DNA of 64,000 nt, from assembly GCF_029873635.1 (NCBI RefSeq), contig NC_080422.1, positions 7,285,764 through 7,349,763 on the forward strand, written 5' to 3'. The stretch's first letter is position 1; every line of letters begins with the position of its first letter. Origin of the DNA: Malania oleifera. Its lineage: Eukaryota; Streptophyta; Magnoliopsida; Santalales; Ximeniaceae. The translations under genes and the position numbers were made by a program. This document shows positions 25,235-40,100 of this stretch, one piece after another. The notes beneath the pieces were generated by a model that saw only the letters and a list, made by a program, of their open reading frames with translations, made no database searches and was not told the origin of the DNA.

Positions 25235-28200
25235 ATGAACGATGCAGATGTCTCCAAGCAGATCCAGCAGATGGTGAGGTTCATTCGCCAGGAAGCTGAG
25301 GAGAAGGCCAACGAAATCTCCGTTTCTGCCGAAGAAGTAATCGAATTTTCCTTTAAATTTCTCATTCTTCTTATTTTTGTTCTTGTTCTGGTTCTTCGCC
25401 AATGTTTCTGTGTGCAGATTTCGTATGTTCTGCAAACCTAGGTTGATTTATTCTGTGATCAGATTTCTTAAGTATGGATTATATTTTTTCCTATTGGAGG
25501 CTTACAGTGTCCTCGGGTGATGGTTGCTAGTCCACTGCCCATTCGTTACCCCTTCTTTCCCTTTCTCAGATTCGAACCTGACACTTCCATCATGAAAATC
25601 TCAAACTTTAACTACTGAGACTTTAGATCTCTCTCTCACAGATATGCAGTGAAGTATGTGTGAGTACATAGAAGGTGTAATTTATGTAGATATTGGGCCA
25701 CCGAGTTGATGTTTTGGTGATCTTTATTGCAGGAATTCAATATTGAGAAGTTACAGCTGGTTGAAGCCGAGAAAAAGAAGATCAGGCAAGAGTACGAGCG
25801 TAAAGAGAAGCAGGTTGAAGTTCGAAAGAAAATGTATCGTACTGAACTCTCTTTTTAATTGGCGCTGGCTACCCTGCCTTCTCTACCTTTTTCTTTCTAG
25901 CCATCGAAAATTACGGTTTGACTTCTGTCATGGAGTTTAGTCGACTTAGTATATTTTTAGACGTGTTTGAATCGTCTTGGTAATGTGAAAGCTTTTTCTT
26001 GGAGCTACCATTGCTGAATAGATAAAAAAACCCTAACAATACCAGTGAACTTAATTGCAAATAGTAAATCAAATAGAATAGAAGTTATCTGGTACATCAG
26101 GCCAAAGGGATGTCAACTTTTTTTTTTTTGTGTTTTTGTTTTTCTTTGAGGTTGAGGTTGTTTTTTGAGCCCTTTTCCAGATTGGAAATTAATTAGGCTG
26201 GACCAAACTTTGGGATTGAAATTCTGGGCTGCCTGGTTTGGAGTCCTGTTCTAGTTTTAGGCTGGACCCATTTGGACAATGCTCCTGTTTTGTTTGAATT
26301 ACTTATAAAATATGTGTAGAAGTATGATAATTATGAATATAGAAGTACATAGTTACTAATTTAGGATGATTATTGTATTTCAATGTATATTAGTGCTGTT
26401 TGAAGTATAAATTAGTGGTGAGACTGGGCCTTTGGCCCTGCTATCTCATCGAATCTCCACTTGGCCAAGGTAATTGAAATTGGGATCCTACATAGGATTG
26501 ATAGGATGGTTGTAAGGATTGGATTCTAGGACCAGATGAAGGATCATAAAATTCTACTAACTATATAAATAAATATGAAAATTGCATTTGTATGCTATTT
26601 TTTTTTTCCCTAAATTTCTATAATATAAATCTACAAAATTGACTAGTAAGTGACTCAAAAAATCACAAGTAGCCCCATGGTGGAGCCCTCATATGACAAA
26701 ATAGCTGAAGTGTTGAAATTGTTGCAGTCCAACCTAAATTAAACTGACCAAAAATGAAAACAAAATAAATATGTATAAACAAAATAAGAACATAATTTTT
26801 AACACAAATTAGTCAACAACCAATCATACAATATGAACATCCATTGGTTTTTTCAAATCTTAACAAACAACCAAATTATCAAGCTAGATTCTGCATCAAA
26901 GTCACAATTTGTCCTATGAGTATCACTAGACCATCATCAATGACTTCATCAAGCCCATGATTGAAATCATCACCTTATTATAATTATTACTGTCAGATGC
27001 AGTAATGTATTATCCATCTACGTTCTTAATGTTTACAGTTTGCACCACTTAATGATCATCAATGAACTAATAATAAATTTTTGTGTCATAATTAATCTCT
27101 TTGGATTTACCCAAGAAAAAAAGGGATAGATTTATAAGAAACTTCGTTCAGTTAGATATGGTATATTAAAATAGGACAACAAAAGACTTGACCAATGAGC
27201 CGTATGAGTTGAAAATCTCATCTATGGTTCTAAGGGAAAAAATTGACCCATCTATTCTGACCTTGGAGAGCAGGCCATTCGCTAGGTTACAAACTCTACC
27301 GATGATATGGGCAAATTCCTTGCTTCATCTAAATGTGTAGAAGATTATAGACGCACTTAAAAACTGATTACTCTACTGTTGAGTTAGCAACCTGAATAAA
27401 AAAATAAATAAAATGAGAAAGAGTGTGTAGTTTCATTCATGTAAATAAACCAAATCACTTATAAGTGGTCCATTTCATGTAGAAGTCATATTCATATAGG
27501 ACAGAAATCAAGCCTATTAGACATGTAAATTGAAAAATATTTTATAATATAAATGAATGTAGGACCTAAGAATTCTACCATGGTCCCACTATGATCCTAC
27601 TAATTCTATTGCAATTCCACCATTGTAACTCTATGCAGGAAAAGAATCATTTTGGCAAAGTAGGATTTAGGATCTTACATCCAGATCAATATTTTAACAA
27701 TCATGACTGGGAGTTTGAGTAGAATGAAATGGGCAGCCCCTTTCGGGTGCATTGTACTGTCACCATCGCAAAAGGAATATATATATGTTGCAACATTTTA
27801 TTAATAATTGAATCCAACCTTAGTGTAGCTTTCACTACTCTTCTGATGTGTCAGAGTCAAATTTGTTAGTGTTGTTCGACACTCTGCTGAGTTCAATGTG
27901 CCAGCTTGTATCTTTGTTCGTGGGGTGTTCCTCTGCAGTTGGTGTTTAATTTTGAGTTCATGCTTGTTGTCATCACTTTATTTTTAAATTAGGCTTCTCT
28001 GCTGGTGAACAGTAGCTGTAATATCAAAGTATTTGACACATTTGTTGTTCCCTCTATGTTCTTCTGAAGTCATATGGTGTTTTCCAAGGAAAAAAAATAA
28101 TTCTTTCGCAGGAATATTTTTGAAAGTCAGGGGTCGAGCCCTGAAATGAGAAATTTTAACTCAATTGGTGTAAAAGGCCATCTTGTTAAGATTATTTTGT

Positions 28201-31200
28201 TATATATGCACTTTCATAGTGAAAAAGATGCAAAGACACTATATTCATATTCACATTATTTTGGTATGTCGCAGTGAGTACTCTATGCAGCTCAATGCTT
28301 CACGAATCAAAGTTCTTCAAGCTCAAGATGACTTTGTTACTTCAATGAAAGAGTCAGCATCAAAGGAGCTCCTGCATGTGAGCCATGATCACCACGGTTA
28401 TAGGAACCTTCTTAAAGATCTTATTGTTCAGGTCAGTAGACATTGAGTTCTTGCTAGTGTAGTATTGTGTGATTTGTTCACTGCAATTTTCAAATAAGTT
28501 TGAGCTGCTATGTTTGGCATTTCAAGAAATGAAGATCTGTGAAAATAGATATACTTTCAGGAAGTTATTGCAGGGGAGATTTGCTGTTAGGTCATAAAAT
28601 CCATTGTTTTCCTCATGGAAATTTGAGAAAAAAGAAACATGGGATGAGAAGACAAGACAAAACTTAAGAAACCATGTTTGTTACACATCAAGTTATTGCA
28701 GAAGAAAAAGATTGCTAATACAGGAGCCATCAAAAAGTTAATTCTCACAAGATCCTGAAGTTATTTGAATTTTCATGTTCTCGTCCATTCTTAGATATAT
28801 ATATATATATTACTTTTAAAATTCAAGTGCTAGTGGAAATGAGCCAAAGATAATGCTCACATATGCTGTTTAGGATTTATAATTCATGATAATTAGCATG
28901 CTTAATAAATAAAAAGTTGTAGCATCATAATCATGAAAACTTTTAGCTATTACCATAAGGGAAATTATCTATGTTGCAGAGTTTGCTCAGACTGAAAGAG
29001 CCATCGGTTTTATTGCGTTGTCGGAAAGATGACCTTCATGTGGTGGAGTCTGTCTTGGATTCAGCGCTGCAGGAGTATGCAGAGAAGGCAAATGTTCATT
29101 CACCTGAGATAATAATCGACAACCTTGTCTATCTTCCTCCTGCTCCTACACATCATAATGCCCATGGGCCTTTTTGGTAATATTTTCAAAAACTTCCTAA
29201 GATCTCAATTAGTGGTTGCTTTACATTCTAAGATGCAGCTGTGAGCATTTTTTCCCCTGTATTTCCATTATGATTTGGTAAAAACCCTTCAACAGTGAAT
29301 TGAGGCATTGGAAATGGATCAAAAGATGGTTTAAGCCTTCATTCTTTCCCTTCACTAGCATGTCAAAACTACAGTTGATTAGATATTATATGATGGTTTT
29401 TGAAGTTCCAACCCTTTTATTTTTATGCTTTCATCACTCAGATATAATGAAAAATAGGTAAGGTAGGTTAGGTTGTTGGCTTGATCGTCGTGTTAGAGAC
29501 TGGGTAAAATGTCAAATATGCAATGGGCTCTTGCTTTATTTAGTACATGAGCAGTTAAAAAATTCAGTTCAGACTTGGGTTATATTAGCAACTTGGAATA
29601 TTGAGACCAATTGTAATAGAAAGGCATACTTAACACAATTACTGCAAGAAAAATTAACAGAATTTGCCATCAAGAAACTATATGGGTAGGAGGAAATTTT
29701 AAAAAAATTGCAGAAAAGAGAAAACATGAGACTAGGATATGCATCATTCTAGACAAAGACCTAGTTGTTAAGAGAGCAGGAGATAGAATCATAAATATTG
29801 AAATGGTCTTAGGAAAAGTAATAAATGTCATTAGTGCTTATGCTCCTTGAAAAACCCTATGAGGGAATTTTGGGAAGATATGGATAATATTATACAAGGG
29901 ATAATGAGGAGGAGAAGATATTCGTAGGAGCATGTATGAATGGTTGCATAGGAGAAGATAATAAAAGTTATGAGAGGATTCATGGAGGGCATGGATGTGG
30001 AGACAAAAATGAGTGAAGTGATATGGTTTTAGAGTTTGCTATGTCTTATGATCATATAACAATGAATACACAGTTCAATAAAGATTGAAAACACTTAACC
30101 TTCAAGAGTGGGCAAAATAACAGTCAAATAGAAAATCTCAATTTGATGGGTAGTTTGTGTATCATGTAAGAATTGTAAAGTTATTTTATGAGAAAGTTCG
30201 ACTACATGGCATAAAGTATTAGTGTTGGATATATGTGCTAAGAATTGATCAATAATAGGATTAGGTGGTGAAATTGGAAGGGAGAAAACATAATAAAATT
30301 AAAGATAAAATGGTACAAGAAGGTAACTGTGAGTAGGAGATAACATGGGTGCAAGTGTTCTTTCGAATAGGATGACTTTCTGCTACAGATATGGGTAAAT
30401 ATACACTAGGCAAATCTAAAAGAAGGCATGCTAGTAAAGAGAGTTGGTGGTGGGATCATGATGTCCAAAAATCAATCAATACAAAAAAAATGTGGTTTAA
30501 GATATGGTAGTTTTAAATTTGAAATAAATTGAAGATTCAAAGAAGGAAATGCATTAAAAAAGGAAAAAATATCGCCTGACATTGCAGCCTTCAACCCTAG
30601 CCATCGACGGGCATTGCAGTGGTGCAGCCTCCATCGCCGGACGTCGTTTTGTTGAAGGCTTGAATCCTCTTTAAGCCACTCTTGAGAAATTCTCTCTCTC
30701 TCTCTCTCTTGGTCGCCATGTTCATGGAGGACAATAATCTCGAAGGTTCCTGTAGTTTTTTGAGAAAGTTTGAAGATTTAGTGGTTGATATATGCTCAAG
30801 AATGGGGGGTTCTATTTTATTTTTCGTAGAATCCAAGACTTTTGAATTCTCAGTTGAGGAGGGCGGTTCTTATTTCATGTTACGCATTTTTGAGCGAAAT
30901 CGATACTCTCTCCGATCAGTTTGCATGGGCAAAGAGAGTGCAAAACGTTTGCTAGATATTGTGGAGGAGCTAATGGCCAATGTAATTCCTGCTAATTTTG
31001 CACAAACATTCAGAGATGGTGAGAAAGTGTTTATTTTGCAGTTGGGATCCAATGCACATGGTTGTTTTTTAATGATCTCAGAACTTATTCATGGCCGTTG
31101 GAAAGGATTTCTGGTGGTGCCAGAAGGAAAATTGGGCAGTTGGTGGAGAGGGTTTGGATTTCATCTTCGGAAAGCCATTGCTCTTGGGACATTAGCCAGA

Positions 31201-34109
31201 AAACAGTCATTAGCCAGCAAAAAGACATCCCAAATTGCACTTAAACCCACAGGGGAGAATTCCAAAACTTTTCTGTTGGCAGCGGTGGAGGGGGGGTCGG
31301 AGAGACGATGGTGGTAGCAAGAATGGAAAGCAATTAATGCCATATTCTCAAAATTCAAAATTGAGAAATTATAGCCACGATATACATGATTTGAGTACTG
31401 GGAAGGAACAAGCAAAATTAAAGGCTAATGTTTCGGTGGAACTTACTGAGAACGTTAGTGGAAACACAAATGTATCTTTGAATATAAGTCTCCGATTACA
31501 TAGTGGGCCGGATGGAGAATGGGAGGTAATATGGTCCAAAGTTACTCAAGCTCAGGAAGTGGGCTGTACAGATAAGATCAAGGAAAACAATAAAAGTTTT
31601 AAGCCCAAAGTTCCCTTCAAGCCAAAGCCCAAGCCCAAGCCCATGTTAGTCTGGCGGCCTAAACCAACACAAGCCCTTCAAAACAATAAGACCCAGACTC
31701 CAGAATCGTCATCTTTAGCCTTGGGGAGTTCAGTGAGAAGGGGTGATGCTATGGTTCTCGATTTGAAGTGATCTGAAGTTGATTACTGAAGCGTGTCGAT
31801 GCTAGCTCAATTGATGAAATCTTTCGATGACACCGGGACTGACAGTATCGGCACCGATGAGCCCGATAATGTGCTCTTAGGCTCTGACGAGATCGATAAG
31901 GAGCACTTAGGCTATGATGAGGCCGATAAAGAGTGCCTCGGCACCGGTGAGTCAGCAAACACAGTTGACGGTGAGGAAAACTTGCAGCGAGACATCCAAT
32001 AGATTCTTCAAGAACATTTCGGAAATATTTTCAAGAAGTGGGGAAATTTTGAGTAGTGGGTGCTTGAGCTGCAAGATATCAGAAGATTTGCGGTTCCAAT
32101 TCAAATTTCTTTGCCACCTAATGAAGTCACAGAGGGTTTGGAAGAGCAAAACCAAGTGTCCTTGGTTTCATTGAAGCCAGCACATATTTTGAAGGATTGG
32201 GCCTCAGACAACAATACAGAGGTTGCTGAGCTACCCAACGAGAGGGGTTTGTCGCCTTTAGCAGTGGAACCACTAGCCTATTCTTTACTCTTGACTATGG
32301 AAGGATTGGAAGTTGTGGATGTGGAGAGTCTAGTGAGGGTAGTACCTTATTCTAAGTGGTTCCAAAGAAGATTTAAAGGGTTTGAAAAATTTCTAGGCAC
32401 GTCCTTACAAGGTTTGGAAAATCAAGTAACCACTTTTTTGCTGGCGGTTGAGGCTGAATTACACCGTAGGGCTACTTTGGAAAAAAAATGCACGTGACTT
32501 GAAGAGAACTGGTGCAAAAGGTTTAAGAGAACTGAAAGGTTTATTCAGTTCAATTAATTATGGTTCTACTTCATGTAGGCGTAGTGGAATTAATAGGGAG
32601 CGGGCTCTCTCTGTTTCTAAATGAATCTGAAAATACTTTCTTGGGATTGAATGAGGTTGAGAAGAGGCTTCAGATTTGTAATTTGTTGCGTACATGGAAA
32701 CCTGATATTGTATGTTTGCAAGAGACTAAACTTGAATGGATTATTAGAGGAATTGTCCGAAGTATATGGAGTTGTCCTTATGTAGACTGGTTGTACTTGG
32801 GTTTAGAAGGTGCTTCTAAAGGTATTGTTCTGATGTGGGATCGAAGGGTAGTGGAAAAGGTGGAGGAAGCAGTGGGGTATTTTTCTATTTCATACAAATT
32901 TAAAAATGTTGGTGATCAATTTGAGTGGGCTTTCATAGGTGTTTATGGGCCAAATTTGAACAAGAGGCGTAGGAAAATGTGGGAGGAGCTGACAGGGCTG
33001 ATTACTTGGTGGGATTCACCATGGTGCCTAGGAGGTGATTTTAATGTATCCACTTCCCATCAGAAAGACTAGGAGCTGTAAGGTATACTTGGGCTATGCA
33101 TGAATTTTCGGATTTTATCTCTTTTCATGGGCTGATGGATATATCTATGGAAGGAGGCCTTTACATCTGGTCCAATTCTTCCTCCGCTTCTAGCATAGAT
33201 CGGTTTCTTTTCTCTCAGTTCTTGGTGGATCACTTTACTCAATTTTCACAGAAGGCTATCCAAAATACTTTCTGATCACTACCCAATTCTGTTGGAGGGG
33301 GGGAGTCATCGGAGAGGTTGAACTCCTTTTCGCTTTGAAAATATGTGGTTGAGGGTGGAGAACTTTGTTGATAAAGTGAAGGAGTGGTGGGCATCCTATT
33401 CGTTCCAATGAAATCCTAGTTTCATGCTAGCTAAGAAATTGGCAGCATTGAAGTTGGATTTAAAAAAGTGGAATGAGGAGGAATTCGGGAATGTCACTGT
33501 TAAGATACAACAACTTTGGAACAAATTCAATGACTTGGATGTTAGAGAGGAAACTCATCCTTTAACAGCTGAGGAAAAGTTAGAACAAGCCACTCTCCGC
33601 ACCAATATTGAAAAGCTCACTCTTTTAGAAGAGATTAGTTGGAGGCAAAAGTCTAGGGTGTTACATTTGAAGGAGGGGGATGCAAATACCAAATTTTTCC
33701 ATAGAATGTATAATTCTAATAGAAGAAATAATGGTATTGAGAGCCTTGTGGTTAATGGTGCCTTGTCTTCCGATCAAGGTATGATTGCTGATTACATCAC
33801 TCAATTTTTCATGAATTTATACTCTGAGCAACAAGTTAAGTCGATCATTCCCAGAAGTCTTAGTATTTTTAAGAATATCTGGTGATAATGCAGATTGGCT
33901 AGATAGACCATTTGAGGAGGTGAAAATTTTTGATGTCATACAAAATTTTAATGGTGATAGATCGCCTGGACTAGATGGATTTACAATGGCTTTCCATCAT
34001 TTTTTTGCTAAAGGCCAGTTTGAGAAATCCTGAATGCTACTTTCATCACTCTCATTCCTAAAAAAAAATGAAGCAATTGAAGTAAAGGATTTTTGCCCTA
34101 TTAGTCTTG

Positions 34110-34141
<32 letters not shown>

Positions 34142-37100
34142 AAGATCATTGCTAAGTTCTTAGCCGCCAGACTTCGCATGGTTGTGGAAGATATAATTTC
34201 AACTTCACAGAATCCTTTTGTGAGGAATAGGTAGATTCTTGACCCTGTACTTTTTGCTTATGAATGCCTTGATGGTAGATTGAAAACTAGGGTGCCAGGG
34301 CTACTTTGTAAATTAGATGTTGAGAAGGCTTTTGATCATGTAAATTGGGGTTTTCTTATGAAGTTATTAGTACGGGGTGGGTTCTCTGCCAAATGGAGGC
34401 GGTGGATTTTCTTTTGTATATCTACAGTTTGTTTCTCCATTATGATAAATGGCACTCCTTGTGGGTTTTTTGAGAGCTCTAGGGGGTTAAGACAAGGTGA
34501 CCCATTGTCTCCTTTGTTGTTTGTCTTGGTTATGGAAGCCTTGGGGAGAATGTTGGATAAAGCTGTCCATGATGGTCACATGTCAGGCTTTGGTATGGGG
34601 CGTATAGAGGGAAGAGCTTTGGTGGTGTCTCATCTTCTTTTTGCGGACGATACTCTAATTTTTTGTGACCCTGATCTGGATCAGATTTTGTTTCTCCATG
34701 TGATACTTATGTGGTTTGAGGCAGTCTCTGGTTTAAAGGTAAATTTGGGCAAGTCCGGGTTGGTTCCTGCTGGTACGGTGTTTAATTTTGACTTATTCTT
34801 GCACGTCCTTGGCTGTAAACAAGGTAATCTTCCTGTGGAATATTTGGGTCTTCCTTTGGGAGCCAAATTCCCAATTTTGGAGAACATAGAATGAAGGTTA
34901 GCAGGGTGGAAACGTTTGTGCTTGTCCAAGGGAGGTAGAGTCACGTTAATTAAAAGCACTCTATCTAATTTTCCCACTTACTTTCTATCTTTATTTCCTA
35001 TTCCTGCTGCTGTGGCTAACTGTATTGAGAAACTACAAAGGAATTTTTTATGGGGTGGCATTGGTGATGAACCAAAATTCCATTTGGTTAAATGGGATAC
35101 TGTTTGCTCTCCCGTTTCTTCGAGTGGTTTGGGGATTAGGAAGGTAAGACAGTTTAATGAAGCTTTGCTTGGGAAGTGGTTATGGAGATTTGGGATGGAG
35201 AAGGCTGCTTTTTGGAGGCAAGTGATAGAGGTGAAATAAGGCTGTGAATGGGGTGGTTGGTGTACTAGGCCTGTTAATGGTCCACATGGTGTTGGCTTGT
35301 GGAAAAATATTAGTCGGGGATGGCCTTCTTTTTCTGGCCACGTTCTATATGATATTGGAAATGGGTCTAAGGTGAAATTTTGGCTAGACCATTGGTGTGG
35401 TGAGACGTCTCTTGCAATCAGCTATCCTGATTTGTATAGATTTTGCCGAGATAAAGAAGCTAGCGTGGCTGAGCTTATAAAGTTTGATAATGGAGTCTTG
35501 TTTTGGGATGTAAGTTTCTTTAGGGGTATGCATCTTTGGGAATTTGGAGCCTTAACTGGTTTTATGGATACCATATATGGTGCATCGGTGAAGGGGTTCG
35601 GTGAGGATAAGATGTGCTGGAAATCTGATAGAGAGAAGGGCTTCTTGGTTAAAGGTTATTATTGTATTTTAATGGGCTCCCAAGATTGTGGCTTTCCTTG
35701 GAAAAGTATTTGGAAGCAGAAAATTCCATCTAGAATAGCTTTTTTCGTTTGGACTGCTGCTTTAGGGAAATGCTTAATGATTGACAATTTACGAAAAAGA
35801 AAGGTTCCGTTGGATTGGTGCTACATGTGCAAGTGTAATAATGAGACGGTTGATCATCTTTTTATTCATTGTCTGGTTGCAATGGACTTGTGGGTTATGG
35901 TGTTGGATTTGTTTGGAGTGAGCTGGGTTATGCTGCAATCTGTAGTGGGACTTCTAGCATGTTGGCAAGGCAGATTTGGTCGTTATCGAAATGGGTTTAT
36001 TTGGTTGATAGTTCCTCATTGTTTATTGTGGTGTCTTTGGAGGGAGAGAAACAGTAGGTGTTTTGAAGATAAGGAAAGATCCATTTCAGACCTGAAGCTA
36101 TTTTTCTTTACAACTTTGATGGATTGGTTGGCTGCTTTGCGAAACCAATCATTTTCTTCTGTTTTTGAGTTACTAGATTCTTGTAATTTCTGTTTTTGAT
36201 TTGTTTACCCCATGTACACTCCTTGTGTATTTGGTGTTCATTTTGATATCAATAAACTTATTACTTATCAAAAAAAAAAAAAAAAAAAAGAAGAAAATTC
36301 TGCACGTAAGGTTCGAGATGAAGAGAAGAAGGGAATGAGTAGGTTTCCTTGAGCCTTACATGCAGCTCCAGGTCTATCCTCTTATATATTAATAAGAATA
36401 AAAAATGCATAAGCACAAAAATACCTTCATTTACGCAACCTAATTACTAAAAGAGCATATTTTCTTATAACACTCCCCTCAAGCTGGAGGACTATAATAT
36501 CGCCAAACCTTAGCTTGTTACGACCATTAGACAAGGCAGGCTTAAATAAAGGCTTTGTGGAAACATTGCCTAACTTATCCACATATTTCACAAACTAAGT
36601 CTTCACGACCTTCTTTAACATAGCATCCCTAAAATAATGACAGTCAGCTTCAATGTGCTTTGTCCTCTAATGAAATATTGGATTGCTAGCAATATCAATG
36701 GTTACTTGATTATCACAAAACATATTTGTTGGCTTCATTACCAAGAATCTCATTTCTGACATAGAGACTTCAACCACAAAAGCTTAGTCACTATATGAGC
36801 CATAGCTCAATGTTTTGCTTCAACACTAGATAACAAGATTACTTCCCACAAATGCGCAGTTTTGAGTAATAGATTCTTGATCATCATAGAACCAACCCAA
36901 TTTGCATAAAAGTATCCTATGATCTCAAAGTTTTTATTACATTTATATATCAAACCTTTGCTTGGAGAGAAATACCATAAAATCCTACAAACACCATCCC
37001 GGTGTGATTGTTTGGGGTTTTTCACAGACTCACCACCTCCTTTGCCAAAGATATGTCAGGTTTAGTGACAATTATGTGGATCGACTTGCCAACCAGCTGC

Positions 37101-40100
37101 TTACATCAATGTTTGTCTTGAAAGTCTGGTCTAACATCCTTAGACAACTTCATGTTAGGATTTATAGGAGTGTCAGCTCCTCACTTAGTAACTCCAAGGT
37201 ATATTTGCTCAGAAAAATACTCAATCCACTCTTACATTGTGCAATCTCAATACCAAGAAAATAACGTAGTGTGTGCAAGTCCTTGATTTGAAATTTAGCT
37301 TAGAGCCACTGCTTAGCATCTGTAGTCCTGCTTTGGTCACTGCCAGTAATGATGATAGCATCAACATAAACTACTAGAAGTACCACTTATGCCTCCTTTA
37401 TGGGGATGAAGAGTGAATGATCAGAGAAGAAGGGAAGAAGAAGAGAAAGCATTGTAGAAGATGTGGAGAAGGATAATGCTAGGAACAAGAAGATCAACAC
37501 ATTAAGGGGGCAAGTCGAGTGACAGTTTTTCTGGTCCATGTCTGCCCTCTTATATGTCAATAAGAATAAAAAGGCTTAAGAACACAAATACCTCCACTCA
37601 CAGAACTAATTACTAAAATAGCATGTTTCCTTCTAAAAATAGTAATATAAAAATACATAAAATTTTGGAAATATGTAGACTATACAAGAAATGATGCAAA
37701 AAAAGGCTGGTTAGTGAGTTAAATGTAATAATTTAGATACTAGACTAGGCATTAATTTGAACTAGGCATAGAGCTAGAGAAATAAAAGGTGGAGACCTAT
37801 GTAAATATCAAATGTATAAAGTTTTAGGATGATAATATTTTAGTTAAAGAAAGAAAGAAAAGAAAGATCATGGATTTATTCTAATAACCCATTTAATGAA
37901 AAGTTTGAAACCAAGTAGATGGCTAATGCTCAGAATTGAAAATGTTGAAACAACTAAAAATTTGAGATTTATTAGAAAAATTAGATTCAATGACGTTAAT
38001 TATGCATTAAAGAAGATGAAATATAGAAAAGTTGTCAAATTGAATGCCATTCAAATTTAAGTTTATTTAACAATACTATGCGGACTAACAAATGCTTGAT
38101 GAAGGATGGAAAAGCACTTTGATATTAATATAGAAAAATATTCATTGAAAATAGTAATAACTATCATATAATTAAACTTAGTTATGAATCATATAGTGAA
38201 AGTTTGGGAAATGGTAATTGCACAAAGATTAATGTCGCATTGGTTTGTTGCATCTAAGGTACCCTTTGGCATTGTGATTCCTGGGAATCTTGACAACGGA
38301 CGCTTTCTGTTTAGAAGAATATTATTAATGGATTTTTGGCAGCGGTATTCTAATGAAATAACTTTGTGTACCTAAAATATTTCTAAGTTGGGGGGCAGAT
38401 GATGATACTTCACAAAAAAATGCTTGTAAGTGTTATTTTAGCATAAAATTCAATAGATTAAAATAAAATACTAAAATATTATTCAACTCATTAAAAACTC
38501 ATTACCAAGACAAAGAAATTAAAATAAGATTATAAATAATTACTTAATTTAAAGGCTAATTCAGTTGTGGATTTTTTTAGAAATAATAATAGGAAGAACA
38601 ATGACAATGAAAACAGTAAGAATACTAATAAAATATGCAATTTAAACGTATGCTGGTCAAGCTTTATTGTTTAACTATGTGCAGGCACTTCATAATTAGG
38701 GTATTTTTTGTATTTTAAAAATATAACTAGGTTTTTTAAATATTTTTTTCACTTCATAATTTTGGGTGATTCCGTTGTCCCACAGGTTGGGAATCCGGAT
38801 ACCCACCTTTTAAAACTGGAATAAGGATGCTGGCATGGAAGAGCTTTGTGGGAATTTGGACCATTCATAGGAATGAGATTCCCGATCATAATACGTGAAC
38901 TAAATGCAGGAATTGGGAACCAATGAGGATTCCTGGGAAGTGTTGGTTTCAATGAATCGAAAGCCATATAAGATTAGAAATGATGCATTTAGAAAATCAG
39001 TTTGGTTTTATGGTTGGGAGAATAATTACAAAAGCTATATACTAAGAGATTAGTAGAAATGTTTAGGGAAAAGAAAAAAGGTACTTGCACATTGATTTTG
39101 TTGACATAGAAAAGTCTATCATAGGGTACATATTGTATATGGTGGGTTCTAGAAACAAATAGGGTGGGTATTAGGTAAGTGGATGTCGTTAATGATATGT
39201 AATGAATACATTAGTGTTCGGTTTGAGGTGGAGAGTCTAAAGAATTTCCTCACAAGTCAATGGTCTGCTTTGAGTCCTTATCATTTAGTGATCGATAAAC
39301 TTACTAAGCATGTGCAAAATGAGGTTTGCAAGTGATGTTGTCTTTGATTGATAAAACTAGAGGTGGAATAGAGTCCAAGTTAGAATTATGGATAAAAGCT
39401 TTAGAATGTAGAGGTTTTAGAATGAGTAAAAGCAAGATGGAATACATTAAATTCTAGTCAATTTAGGAGGAATAATGGAGAAAATATTAAACTTGATGGT
39501 GAAGAAATTCTCAGTGCAGTAGATTTCATTACCTGGTTCTATTATGTAAGTTGAAGGAGATATTCAATATGTAGTGCCTGGAGTTTAAATTAATTGGGTA
39601 AAACGTAGAAGTTCTTTGAGCATGTAGTATGACCATAAAACTAAAAGCAAAGTGCTACTGGTTGACTAAGAAACAACATATCCAAAAGATAAAGGTTATA
39701 GAAATGAGAGTGATAATATGGATGAATGGTATATTTCTACATAAAGTAAGGGTTGAACACATCTCTTGTAAGTTAGTGTCGCACTCACTGAAGATAGGGT
39801 AAGGGAAGGACACTTGTAATGTGGACCAAATAATGCTCCAGTGATGATGGATGAGTTGGTTGTTGTTAGTTGCGGTGGGATGAGGGGTAGACCTAGAAGA
39901 ACTTGGACTAAGATAGCTAGTAAGGATTTGGAAACACTCTGAACTTTCTCTGGATAATGCCCTAAATTGTTCAGAATGGCATGGGGGTAGAGGATTCATG
40001 TAGCTAACTCCCTTAGCAGGACTTAAAGCTTGGTCATTACTTCTTACATAGCATCTAAGTAATTTCTAGCTTGACAACCTGCAATTCATGTATCGCTTTG

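Larger units (their letters stand above)
30580..36290 (+). mobile_element. L1-clade LINE, near full length, inserted in the RTE LINE
   Basis: About 5.7 kb with a CT-repeat 5' end, ORF1, a proline/lysine-rich linker, ORF2 (endonuclease, RT, zf-RVT), an AATAAA-type signal (caataaactt at 36249-36258) and a poly(A) tail at about 36270-36289. Same strand as VHA-E. ORF2 is interrupted by several stops and frame changes, so the copy is dead. A clear target duplication was not found; the 3' flank is a copia LTR. Confidence 0.9.
29500..40040 (+). mobile_element. Old RTE-clade LINE in VHA-E intron 4, split by later insertions
   Basis: Two halves of one eroded LINE, same strand as the gene. The left half (about 29500-30575) holds endonuclease pieces (ATWNIET near 29591, [10 protein letters not shown] near 29823) and [12 protein letters not shown] near 30440. 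The right half (about 37641-40040) resumes with RNDAKK and VKCNN spacer words, then RT pieces ([37 protein letters not shown]) and the 3' part ([15 protein letters not shown]). It ends in the family's 3' sequence (gggacttaaagcttgg type). Stops and frameshifts throughout. Compared with the better copy at 44860-48108, it is clearly older. Confidence 0.8.

Noticed and set aside
25051-25299. Upstream frame overlapping the VHA-E start
   Set aside because: Its ATG sits at the TATA-like region, before the likely transcription start, and its peptide resembles nothing.
26470-27690. Possible MITE in intron 2
   Set aside because: The similar inverted blocks are weak and no target duplication was found. 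Kept only as a remark.
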